DNA of 64,000 nucleotides. Source: an uncultured Mycoplasmataceae bacterium (GTDB lineage: Bacteria; Bacillota_I; Bacilli_A; Mycoplasmatales; Mycoplasmoidaceae). The stretch's first letter is position 1; each line of letters begins with the position of its first letter. Location of the stretch: the NCBI GenBank assembly GCA_949282725.1, contig CASDPP010000001.1, forward strand, positions 1 to 64,000. Direction: 5' to 3'. A program made the position numbers and the translations under genes. Of the stretch, positions 23,269-33,616 are shown one piece after another. The notes under the pieces are model-generated. The model worked only from the letters and a program-made list of their open reading frames with translations. It ran no database searches and was not told the origin of the DNA.

Positions 23269-23931
23269 GTGAATATAAATTTTGTAAAAACTGATTGAAT
23301 AAATGTTTTAGAAAAGGAACAAAATAAAGATTATTGAAAACAATTAAATAATCTTGTTGATAAAGCTTATCAAGAATCTATTTGTTGACCTAAACAAGAT
23401 AAGATATTTGATTGTTTTAATTATTTTAATGTTAAAGATACAAAAGTAGTAATTATTGGTCAAGATCCTTATCATACTCCTAATGTTGCTAATGGACTAT
23501 GTTTTAGTACTTATCCTAATAATCAAATACCAGCATCTTTAAAAAACATTTTTAAAGAATTAGAATCAGATTTAGGAATAAAAAGAACCAATCCTGATTT
23601 ATCTAATTGGGCTAAACAAGGAGTGTTATTATTAAATAATACTTTAACCGTTACTCAACATCAAGCTAATTCACACGCTAAGTTTGGTTGAAACACTTTT
23701 ACAAATAATATCATTAAATATATTAATGATAATTTAGATCATGTAATATTTGTTTTATGAGGTAATTTTGCTAAAACAAAAAAAGAATTAATTACTAATA
23801 AAACTCATAGTATTATTTATTCAGCGCATCCTTCTCCATTAAGTTATCATAATGGCTTTAAAGGCTCTAGATCTTTTTCAAAGATTAATGAGATATTAAG
23901 AAAGAATGATAAAGAGATTATCAAGTGATAG
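23269..23931 (+). CDS. ung: Uracil-DNA glycosylase
   Basis: 220 residues. GQDPYH (residues 64-69, catalytic Asp66), LLLNNTLTV and the HPSPLS loop define family-1 UNG, which removes uracil from DNA. The first usable start is GTG at 23269; the ATG at 23267 is in another frame and hits UAA after two codons. It is probably cotranscribed with the lipoprotein gene. The UAG stop directly abuts the convergent nuclease gene. Confidence 0.93.
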
Positions 23932-25152
23932 TTAGTTCTTAGATTTCTTTTTATTACATTCAGGACAAAGAATTTGAATGTTTTCTTCTTCTGATTTACC
24001 ACCTTTTGTTCATGGAATGATATGGTCGAAATGTGCCTTATTTATTTTTTCTATTTTTTTGCCACATACCTTACAATGAACAACGCCATTATTGTTTAGC
24101 CTTTCTTTATTTCAAATTTTGCATTTGATTTCATCAGAAATTTGTCTTTTATTATCAACTAAAAAACAATTTAATTTTTCTTTTACGAAATCAATTCTTT
24201 TTCGAATATATTCTAACGAGTCATACTTAGTACCACCACCCATTTGATTTTTCTTTGCATATTCATTAAATTCGTTTGTAATAAAATTTTGAATTTCACT
24301 TTTATTTTTTAAAAAACTATTTTTTGATTTTAAATTTTCCCTGAAAAAAATGAATAAAGATTCAAAAATAACATTAAAATTTTTAACAGGTATTGAAGTA
24401 TTTTCAATTGTTTTTTTCATTAATGTAAGTGTTTCTAAATATTCACTTTTTATTTGTTCTATATTTTGTAATTCTTTTATAAAAGTTCTTTCTTGTAATT
24501 GTCTAACAGATGATTTTTCTCTTTTGTTAATATTTAAATCAATAGTAATTGCTCTTATCAACAAACCTTTTATAGAAAACCTTTTGTCATTTTTCTTTTG
24601 GTTAGACATTTCTTGAATACTGTTTGTATCTGATAGTTCTCTAATAAGTTCAGAATTTTTTTTGTCCATTTTAGACATCAATATTTCTGTTTTATTAAGT
24701 TGAATGGTGTTTTTATTTAATCTAACAAACAAGTTAATAATATTTTTTTCATCATTTTTACCCAAATCAGCAACATAAATACAAGAATTAGAAAATTTTT
24801 GTTTGATATCCTTAGATAAATCATCATATATTTTTCCATCTATTTTTTCAAATAGTTCCATTTCTTTTTCCGTATCAGAATCTTGCTGATCTTTTATATA
24901 TTTAAAAGGTCATTGTGAATTATAAAAAGAACAAATTGTACTTAATCTTTGTTTTCCATCAACAACTTCATTATTTGCTAAAATTGCAGGCGGAATGTAA
25001 TCCCCCTTAAGAATACTTTTAATTAGGTCATATTTTAATTTTTTTGATCAGATATCTGCATTTCTTTGATAATCAGTGTCTAATTTATATTCTTCATTTT
25101 TAATTTTTGAACAGATATCAGATATTTTTTCTTGTCTAATTTTATTTTTCAT
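23932..25152 (-). CDS. DUF262-HNH endonuclease-like protein
   Basis: 406 residues, intact with UGA as Trp. N-terminal DUF262: YQRNADIWSKKLKYDLIKSIL and VVDGKQRLSTI near residue 70. A long helical middle follows. The C-terminal HNH domain has CKVCGKK, AHFDHIIPWTKGG, ENIQILCPECNKKK, meaning two zinc CxxC pairs and the H-N-H nuclease core. The gene begins inside the end of the methyltransferase-like gene (11-base overlap), so the two are translationally linked. The layout resembles type IV or methyl-linked restriction; the exact target is unknown. Its stop touches that of ung. Confidence 0.85.
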
Positions 25153-25665
25153 AATTAATTTTTTTATATGTTTCTTTATTCATTACTCAACAGCACTGGA
25201 AAGATTTCTTTCCAGTTGGAGAAGAAAAAGTAACATTTTTTTGAATAAAATATATACCACATTTATTTAATGTATTTCCCATACTTTGTGAACAAATGGT
25301 TGAGCCATATAGTAAAACAAAATCTTTTTTAAAAGACATACACTTTTCAATTAAGATTCTTTTTTTAGAAAACGGAGGATTAGAAATAATAATGTCTCAT
25401 TTTTTTGGTTGATATTTATAAAAATCTTTTCCTTCTTTTATGTGTGAAAAAATAACCTTGTATCCTTTTTTTGTAAAGACTTTAACAAAATTACTTTCTT
25501 CTGTATCAAACGGGCATCAAATTATCTTATTTTTAGAAATTTTGATAATTTTTAATAATTCTTCAACAATGTGCTTTGGAGTATAAAATTCATCATTCTT
25601 TTTTTGAAATCCAAGAATGTTTCTTATATTGTAAGAGTTTTTACTCTCTCTCTCTCTCTCGCCAT
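25142..25665 (-). CDS. Adenine-methyltransferase-like protein, start out of frame through a (GA)8 repeat (phase-OFF candidate)
   Basis: The body encodes about 170 residues: NDEFYTPKHIVEELL, IIWCPFDTEESNF, then IIISNPPF, which is the NPPF catalytic motif of N6-adenine methyltransferases. It resembles small phage-type enzymes. The only ATG (25665), 17 nt after a TATAAT (25688-25683), is followed by (GA)8. In this register it reads 13 codons and stops at UAA. The body frame has no start codon between its upstream UAA (25678) and the domain. Seven or ten GA units would join the ATG to the body. The 3' end overlaps the DUF262-HNH gene by 11 bases. Confidence 0.8.
25644..25660 (-). repeat. (GA)8 dinucleotide repeat at the 5' end of the methyltransferase-like gene
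   Basis: Seventeen bases of alternating C and T on the plus strand (GA repeat on the coding strand), starting 2 nt after the ATG. Its length sets whether the ATG is in frame with the methyltransferase body. Confidence 0.95.
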
Positions 25666-25759
25666 TTGTTTCTTGTTAATTAATTATACTGCGAAATAGT
25701 TAAAACCACTTAACAAAAAACTTAACAACTAATAATTTATATATAATTATTACATAATT

Positions 25760-26056
25760 ATGAATTTCCGTAATATCATGCAACAAGCTCAAAAAATGCA
25801 AAAAGAGCTTCAAAACAAAATTAGTCAATTTGATGCAAAAGAATTTGAATACAACTATCAAAATTCTATTCAAATTAAAATTAAAGGTGATTTAACAATC
25901 ACTAGTATTAAAATAACTGATGTTTTAGTTGATCCAGAAGATAAAATGACTTTAGAACAAATGGTTCAAGAAGCAGTTAATGAAGCGGTAAGTAAAACAC
26001 AAGAAAAGAAAAACCAATTAACTAGTGCTTCATTACCATCAGGTTTTGGATTTTAA
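25760..26056 (+). CDS. YbaB/EbfC-family nucleoid-associated protein
   Basis: 98 residues, the normal family length. MNFRNIMQQAQKMQKELQ, then DPEDKMTLEQMV and a short C-terminal tail, are typical. The protein binds DNA as a dimer. As in most bacteria it precedes recR, here by 2 bases. TATAAT at 25742-25747 is 12 nt before the ATG. Confidence 0.92.
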   Translation: MNFRNIMQQAQKMQKELQNKISQFDAKEFEYNYQNSIQIKIKGDLTITSIKITDVLVDPEDKMTLEQMVQEAVNEAVSKTQEKKNQLTSASLPSGFGF

Positions 26057-26058
26057 TA

Positions 26059-26655
26059 ATGTACGATAAAGATTTTGAATTCTTAAAAGATGCTTTCAAA
26101 TCACTACCAGGAGTAGGTAATAAACAAGCCACTAATATGGCTTATTATGTTTTAAAACAATCAGATACATATGTTGATACATTTGTTGATCGATTAATTA
26201 AAGCAAAAAAGAATATTCATTTTTGTAAACAATGTAATAATTTCACATCACATGAATTATGTGATATTTGTTCTAATGAATCAAGAGATCAACATAAATT
26301 ATGTATTGTAAGTAACCCTGAAGATGTTGAAAAAATTGAATCAACTAATGAATATACTGGTATCTATTTTGTTTTAAATGATGAAATGGATGTTAGAAAA
26401 CAAAAAATTATTGATGAAAAACTAATTCAAAAGATTATTCAATTGATAAAATCTAAAAATATTACTGAAGTAATTTTAGCTACCAATTGAACAATTAATG
26501 GTGAAGCAACAGCTACATATATTAGAAACATATTAAAATCAACTTTAACTGTTGGAGTATATCGTTTAGCATTAGGACTACCAATAAATTCTGCTTTAGA
26601 ATACGCTGATAATTTAACGCTAAAGCACGCAATTAAGAATAAAGTTAAATATTAA
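26059..26655 (+). CDS. recR: Recombination mediator RecR
   Basis: 198 residues. The helix-hairpin-helix LPGVGNKQA is at the start, the zinc-binding C4 motif is CKQCNNFTSHELCDIC, and a Toprim domain follows (LCIVSNPEDV to the ALGLPINSALEYAD end). RecR helps load RecA at gaps. One UGA is Trp. Cotranscribed with ybaB. Confidence 0.95.
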
Positions 26656-26703
26656 TATAATATTTATGGTATATAATTTATTCGTTAAAGGTTTTAACAC
26701 TAT

Positions 26704-27843
26704 ATGAAAAGCTGAATAAAGAAATTAATTACAGTTATTTGCTGTTTAATACCTATCGCTTTCGTATTAACGTTTAGTTTTAATCAAAAAAACTCAACAA
26801 CCATATCATGTGTGGGTTCATCTGGTGTAAAACCTTTTATTGAAACTTTATCAACAGATTATTTAAAACAACATAAAGAAATTGATATTACTGTAGAAGC
26901 TGGTGGTTCGGGTGAAGGAATTAACCAAGTATCTAAAGGTTTTTGTCACATTGGAGACTCTTCAAAAGATCCTTATAGTGTTATTAAAGATAACGAATTA
27001 TGAAAAACTAATCGAATTAAAACAGTTACTGTTTCATGAGAAGCTATCTGTTTAGTGTATATTCCACCAATTACAGGTTTAACAGATGAACAATTAGATA
27101 CAATGTTAGATGTTAGTGATACTAATGTTTCAAAACTATATGCATCTTTTTCAGGATATAAGGGAACATTATTAACTTCAGCTCCTAAATTAGGAGATTT
27201 TATCTCTTCTAAAGCAACCTTTTTATCTGAACAACAAAGACAAACGCTAAATAATACTAATTTTGTTCCTTATGCTAGAACCGGAGGATCAACAACATCA
27301 GGTACAGCATATTCTTTTTTTAATGATTCTAAATTTACTGACCCTCATACTGGATTAAATCAAGATCAAATTAATGCATTTGAAACAGGAACCTATGGTT
27401 CAGAATGAGAAATTGTTCAAACTGATGAAGCAAATAGTAGAGCATGAGACATGTTTCAAAAAAATAACAAACCAGGTTCAGTAGTTTACTTATCGTCAGG
27501 TTTTGTAGAATCAAATATTGACTTAATAAGAAAATATCGTTATGGAATATTTTCATATAATGGTAACCCTTATTCAATAAATAATTTATCTAATGGATAT
27601 AACTGATGCCGTCCACTTAATTTAATGTTTTCATTAAATTCTTATATAGTTAGCCAAATATCAAGTTTTATTAACTATTTATTAAATGAAGTAAGTAAAG
27701 AACAATGAAATGCTATTGGTGGTGCGCCATTAACACAGCCACAAAAAGATTCAATGGGTCAATTAATAGAAAAATCGGATTTTGAATTAATTGAACAAGA
27801 TCAAAGACAATATTGTGGAGCAAATTACTATGCAGGACAATAA
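26704..27843 (+). CDS. pstS: Phosphate ABC transporter substrate-binding protein PstS
   Basis: 379 residues with an N-terminal membrane segment. The mature part opens with CVGSSGVKPF, and EAGGSGEGINQV and ARTGGSTTSGTAYSF correspond to the phosphate-binding loops of PstS. The Cys in TISC sits at the start of the first strand of the fold rather than after a typical lipobox, so an uncleaved anchor is likely. Several UGA are Trp. Its stop overlaps the fused permease gene by 14 bases, and pstB, a PQ-loop gene and phoU follow. Confidence 0.9.
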
Positions 27844-29806
27844 ACAATTAAAAATATTTAATAAAAAAAAGCGAGCAGATAAGATTTCTAAAACGTTATC
27901 TCTTACATTATCTTGACTTTTTTCACTTACTTTCTTTTGTTTAATTGTTTTTATCATTTATGCTTCAATTCCTGGTTTTAAAGCATATGGATTTAAAAAT
28001 ATTATTTTTACAAACATATTTGATTTAACACATAATCAAGCTTCAATTTGATTACCGTTTGCTATTACTATTATCGTTTCAGTATTAGCAATTTTATTTG
28101 CTGCGCCAATTGGAGTTAAAACTGCTTTTTTTATTAATTTCCGTTTACATAAAAAACTACGTAAACCAACAAGATTAATAGTAGAACTATTAGCTGATAT
28201 TCCTTCGGTTATTTTTGGTTTATTTGCAGCACAATCACTAGGAAGTTTTATTAAAGGAGTTTTTAATATTGATACAGCTTATAGTTTACTAACTGCTTCA
28301 TCAATGTTAATTTTTATGATTTTACCCACAATCATATCTTTAACATTATCTTCTTTAGCTAATGTAAACATGGATTTAATATCTTCTTCAATGGTTTTAG
28401 GAAATTCTAAAACTAAAACTATTTATAAAATTATTAAAAAAGAAATTAAATCAAGTATTATTGTTGCTATTATTATTGCCTTTTCAAGAGCGATTGGAGA
28501 AACAATGGCAATCTCGATGATTCTTCAATCACAAGGTTATAATACAACATTTGATACAGGACTTTTAGGTATTTTATGTTCAAACTTAAGAACATTAGGA
28601 GCATTAATATCAGCTAATATGTTTGCTGAAGGTGGCGGACCAGCATTACAAGGGTTATTATTTGCTTTTGGTGTTTGTTTATTCATCTTTGTTATGATTT
28701 TAAATATTATTGCTAACTGATTATCAAAACCAAAACAAAGAAAAAAAATTAAATGAGTTAATAGTTTTGAAAAAAAAGTATTTAATGTTATTTATTTTGT
28801 TCCATTACAATTAAAAATTTTATGAGAAAAATTAACTTATAAAGATTCATCAAAATCTAATTATGATTTATCATCATACATTAAAAAAAGAGTAAAAAAT
28901 AATAAGTTTATTAATGTATATTCATATTGAAAAATATTTTGAGAATATGTTTGTACCGCTATTACATTAATTTTTATTTTTTGAATTTTAATTAACATTT
29001 TAGGTTTAGGAGCAGTTGCAATAGGTAATAGCGCATATTCTACAATCTTTAGTTTTTCAAAAGATACTACAGGTCAAGCGTTCATTAATACATTATTAGT
29101 AATTGTAATAGCAATTGGTATTGGTTTACCAATGTCATTATTAATTGCTTTATATTTAAATGAATTTGCTAAATCTAAAAAAGTAAAAAGAACAATTTTA
29201 TTTTTTATTGATTCTTTAGGAGCTACACCATCAATTTTATTCGGGATGTTTGGTTTAATTTTCTTTATTCAAACATTAGGATGATCTTCTCAAGGTGTAG
29301 CAGGAAAATCATTAATTGCTGGTGCTATAACAATCTTAATTGTTATCTTACCAACATTTATAAGAACAATTCAACAAGCACTACAGTCAGTCCCTTATGA
29401 AATGAGAACTAATTCTTTAGCATTAGGAGCAGGTAAGTGAGAAACAATTAGAAAAATTATTTTACCTTGTGCAATGCAAGGAATTATCACTAGTGTTGTT
29501 TTATCAATTGGTAGAATTTTAGCAGAAACAGCACCATTATATTTAACTTCAGGTTTAGGTTCTTCTTCATCTATCTCATTATCAAGTGCCGGTCAAACAT
29601 TAACAACAAGAATTTATAACCAAATTTATACAAATGATATTACTAAAGCTTCATCAATTATGTATGAATGTGCCTTTGTAACAATGATATTAGTATTTAT
29701 AATCATTTTATTTGCTAATATAATTATTCCATGATACTTTAAGTTTAAGTATCAAAGACAAAATCAACGATTTAAACAATTCAAATTAAGAAATAAGAAA
29801 AAATAA
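27830..29806 (+). CDS. pstA: Fused phosphate ABC transporter permease PstC-PstA
   Basis: 658 residues. Two complete permease halves lie in one chain, each with about six membrane segments and an EAA-type loop. The first has [15 protein letters not shown] (about 225), the second [27 protein letters not shown] and [14 protein letters not shown]. They are joined by a basic linker of about 80 residues (310-390). Bacteria usually encode PstC and PstA separately; the fused form is known in mycoplasmas. Overlaps pstS and is followed 2 bases later by pstB. Confidence 0.92.
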
Positions 29807-29808
29807 TT

Positions 29809-30768
29809 ATGGCTAAGAAGAAAAAAATAAATTCAGTTGAGAAAGAACAAAAAGATTTATCTAAAGTAAATTTAGTTTTAAAAAAACCAAAATTAATTTC
29901 TTATTTAAATTATTTGTTTTTAACACCAAATCAAAAAAACATTTATAAAAAAATTCTTAAAGATCAAAAAATAAATCGGGAAACTAAAAAAGCTAATTTT
30001 GATAAGGATAATGTTTTTGAAGTTGTTAATTATAACTTTTGATACAATAATGGAGCAAAACAAGCTTTATATGATATTAATTTAAACATTAAAAGAAATA
30101 AAGTAACAGCATTAATTGGTCCTTCAGGTTGTGGTAAATCAACTTTTATTCGTTGTTTAAATTCTTTAAATGATCAGATTGAAAACGTAGTTTATAATGG
30201 AAATATTTATTTTGATGATGGAACTAACATTAAATCTGAATCATTATCGACTCTTGAATTAACAACAAGAGTTGGAATGGTATTTCAAAAACTAACACCT
30301 TTTTCAATGTCGATATATGATAATGTGGCTTATGGTCCGCGTTCACATGGAATTTATGATAAAAAGATTCTTGATAAAATAGTTGAACAATCATTAAAAG
30401 ATGCAGCTTTATGAGATGAAGTTAAAAATAATTTATTTGATTTAGGAACTTCATTATCAGGCGGACAACAACAAAGACTTTGTATTGCTCGAGCAGTAGC
30501 TTTAAAACCAGAAGTATTATTAATGGACGAACCTACAAGTGGTCTAGACCCAATTGCGACTTCTAAAATTGAAAATTTAATTGATAAATTAAAAAATAAG
30601 TTTACAATAATAATAGTAACTCACTCAATGGCACAAGCCCAAAGAATTAGTGATTTTACTGCTTTCTTTTATCAAGGTCATTTAATTGAAATTGATACTA
30701 CTAAAAAAATATTTACACAACCAAGAGATAAAAAAACTAGAGATTATATCTCAGGAAAGATTGGATAA
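29809..30768 (+). CDS. pstB: Phosphate ABC transporter ATPase PstB
   Basis: 319 residues with Walker [10 protein letters not shown] (about 104-112), signature LSGGQQQRL, Walker [12 protein letters not shown] and H-loop VTHSM. It has an N-terminal basic extension of about 70 residues absent from standard PstB (about 250 residues). It powers phosphate import through the fused permease. One UGA is Trp. Confidence 0.95.
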
Positions 30769-30770
30769 TT

Positions 30771-31163
30771 ATGTTATTAGCAAATATGTTTTCTTCACCT
30801 TTAAATATTCTTGCATTTGTCTGTGGTACTATTGGCGCCATATGCATTGCTTTATTTTCTTACCCAGCATTAATTCGGTTAATTAAAACAAAAGATTCAA
30901 CTAGTATCTCTATTACTATGTTTGCTATTTTATCAACTGGTTCATTCTTTTTTGTACTTAATGGAATTTTTGGAATGATTAATGATTCAGGTTCAGTTCC
31001 GTCATTAATTGGTGTAACAATAGCTAATACATTAAGTTTTATTAGTGCCATTAGTACACTAACTATAAAATTAATGAATATTTACAAAGCCAAAAAAAGA
31101 AACATTAGTGAAAAACAATGATGTGAATCATTAATTAAAAAAGGAGGAAAAAATGCCAAGTAA
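30771..31163 (+). CDS. PQ-loop / SemiSWEET-like small membrane protein
   Basis: 130 residues with three hydrophobic segments. FVCGTIGAICIALFSYPALIRLI, then KTKDSTSISITMF, is the first half of a PQ-loop repeat, the form found in SemiSWEET transporters. The frame continues through UGA (31119) to UAA at 31161, overlapping phoU by 11 bases. It sits inside the pst-phoU operon, where a sugar or amino-acid carrier is not expected, so its substrate is open. Confidence 0.7.
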
Positions 31164-31872
31164 TTACGAAATATTAAAAAATTCTGAAAATCAATCATTT
31201 AGTATGTTTTCTAACTATGTTCAACATGTTATTAAAACATGAAAAGAACTATTACAAACCATTGAAAACAAAACATACAAAGAAAAAACTGTTTATGATC
31301 GGTTTGTAAAATTAGAAAATCGTTCTAATAATTATGAAGCTGAAATATTAGATGAATGTATTTGAATTATTTCAAAAAATCAACCAGTAGCTAATCACTT
31401 ACGTTTTATTATTGCTATTTTAAACTCTATTATTGATCTTGAAAGAATGGCAGATTATGCAATGAGTATGATTAAGTATTTCTATACTAGTGAAGACAAG
31501 CTTTCAGAAAAAGTTGAAAACCTTACTGTTACAATTTTAAAAGAATCTATTCAAGCCATTGAAAAAATTTTAAATAATGTTTTATCAAAATATGCAATGG
31601 AATCATACAAAGAAGGTGTAAAAATTCAAACACAATTTAATAAAAAATATAAAGAACATTTAATTGAATTGTCAAAAATTTTGAGTAATCAAACAGCAAA
31701 ACAAATCGGTAATATGATGACAGGTAATATTATTAATATTAAATATATGGAAAGAAGTGTTGATCATGCTATCAATATCACTGAAAACTTTTTATTTATT
31801 AAAAATTCTGATTTCTTTTTATCTAATAAAAAAACAAAAATAAAAACAACTTCTACAAAAAAATCTAAATAA
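31153..31872 (+). CDS. phoU: PhoU-like phosphate transport regulator
   Basis: 239 residues, mainly helical with two related halves and the PhoU-type ILNSIIDLERMADYA and NIKYMERSVDHAINI (E/DxxxD metal-binding helices). A Lys/Thr/Ser-rich tail follows. AAAGGAGGA at 31140-31148 sets the start. It closes the pst operon and is expected to restrain Pst uptake; no PhoR/PhoB is in view. Confidence 0.88.
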
Positions 31873-31924
31873 ATGTATAATATCATTAACTTATTTCATA
31901 TTTATCAATAAATTTTTTTAAACT

Positions 31925-33613
31925 ATGAATAATAAAATTAATTTTTTCGCATTAGGTGGATTAGACCAAAAAGATAGTGCTTGCTATATATTAGAAATTG
32001 AAAATGACATTTTTGTTATTAATACTGGTATTTCTGTACCAATAACTCCTAGTTTGGGTGTTAATAAAATTGTCCCAGACTATGATTGATTAATTAATAA
32101 TAAATCAAGAATTAAAGGAATTTTTATTGGTTATCCAGAATTTAAATCTTTTGGTGGATTAGAATACCTATATCCATATATCTATGGAGTTCCTATTTAT
32201 ACAAATCAAATTGGAGCAGAAATCATTAATCATTTTAATGATGAACTAAATTCTAAATACAACAAACAAACTAAGTTAAATTTAAAGATTTTAAATCCTA
32301 ATACAAGTATTCGTTTTAATCAAGTTATTGTAACAAGTTTTAATACTACTTCATCAATTCCGATGAGTAATGGATTTATTTTTACATATCAAAATAGAAA
32401 TATTGTTTATATTGATAATTTTGTTGTTAGTTCTAACACAAATGAATTATTTAAAAATGATTTTTTATTATTAAATAAAAAGATTAATAATGAAAACTCT
32501 ATTTTAATTACAGGTGTTGGAAATGCAGGAAAAAATAAAGGATTTACTGTTCCAAATAATCAAGTTTACAATTATTTTCTTGATGTAATTTCTAATGCTC
32601 CAGGAAGAACAATTATTGCATGTAATGCAAATTCAATTAACAAAGCTTTTGCAGTTATTCAAGCAGCAATTAGTGCAAAAAAGCCAATTGTTATTTTTTC
32701 AAACTTTTTTGGATTAATCATCAAACATTTTTTCAAAAACAATTTAATTGATCGTTCTAATTTAATGACTATTAATCATGAGGAAGTAAATAATTCTAAA
32801 GATGCAATTATTTTAATTATTAGTGATTATCACCAAATGTTAGGAAGAATTCGTTTAATTATTTCTAATGAAGATAAATACATCACTTTTAATAATAAAG
32901 ATACATTTGTTTATGCAGATCAAACAGCTCCAGGGTATGAAAAAAATGAAGCTAGATTATTTGATGAACTTCACCACACAGAAATTTTAGATATTAAAAA
33001 AATTCCTAAAACTATTTTAGATACATTTGCATCAAATGAAGACCACCGATTCTTGGTAAATTTATTAAAACCTAAATATATCATTCCTGTTTCTGGTTTA
33101 TATATGTCTCAAGTAGAATATCAAAAAACTATTTCAGGTATTGGTTTTGATCCAAAAAACATATTATTATTAGAAAATGGTCAAAAAATAGAATTTGAAA
33201 ATAATGAATTAACTTCTAATAAAGAATTTATTAAACTAGTTCCAAAAATGGTAGGAACTTATGGAAATCATGAAACAAATCCTACAGAAGTTTTAGAAAG
33301 AGACACAATGAAAGAAAATGGTTGTGTAATAGTAGGATTATATTTTGATCAAAATGATCAATTAAAAAAATATAACTTTGATAATGTGGGAGTGTTTTCT
33401 ATTAATGACGACATAAAAAACACCTCAGCTCAATTAAATGAAGAAATTGTTAAAGTTATTCAAGAATATGTTAAAAAAGAAAAAGAACAAAAAACATTTA
33501 ATAAAAAAGAATTTAAAAACTTTATTAAAAAATTAATAATTAAAAATTATCGAAAAAAATTTGATAAAGAACCGATGGCAATTATTACAGTAATTGGTTT
33601 AAATAACTTTTAA
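31925..33613 (+). CDS. RNase J-like protein lacking the metal-binding motif
   Basis: 562 residues with the beta-lactamase / beta-CASP / C-terminal layout of RNase J. The start FFALGGLDQKDSACYILE and the beta-CASP region with SGLYMSQVEYQ are recognisable. The catalytic HxHxDH has become GYPEFKSFGG, and other metal ligands also seem lost. It is therefore probably a non-catalytic partner, comparable with RNase J2 beside J1, shaping RNA decay complexes. UGA codons are Trp. TATAAT is absent directly upstream; AT-rich spacer of 52 bases from phoU. Confidence 0.8.
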
Positions 33614-33616
33614 GAT

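Noticed and set aside
24350-24616. Plus-strand open frame opposite the DUF262-HNH gene
   Set aside because: It is the antisense shadow of a protein with clear DUF262 and HNH motifs and shows no motif of its own.
25644-25660. CRISPR or satellite-like repeat
   Set aside because: It is a short dinucleotide run in a single coding start; there are no spaced repeats and no cas genes.
26704-26811. PstS as a lipoprotein (TISC as lipobox)
   Set aside because: The Cys is at the start of the first beta strand and too far from the hydrophobic segment for a normal lipobox.
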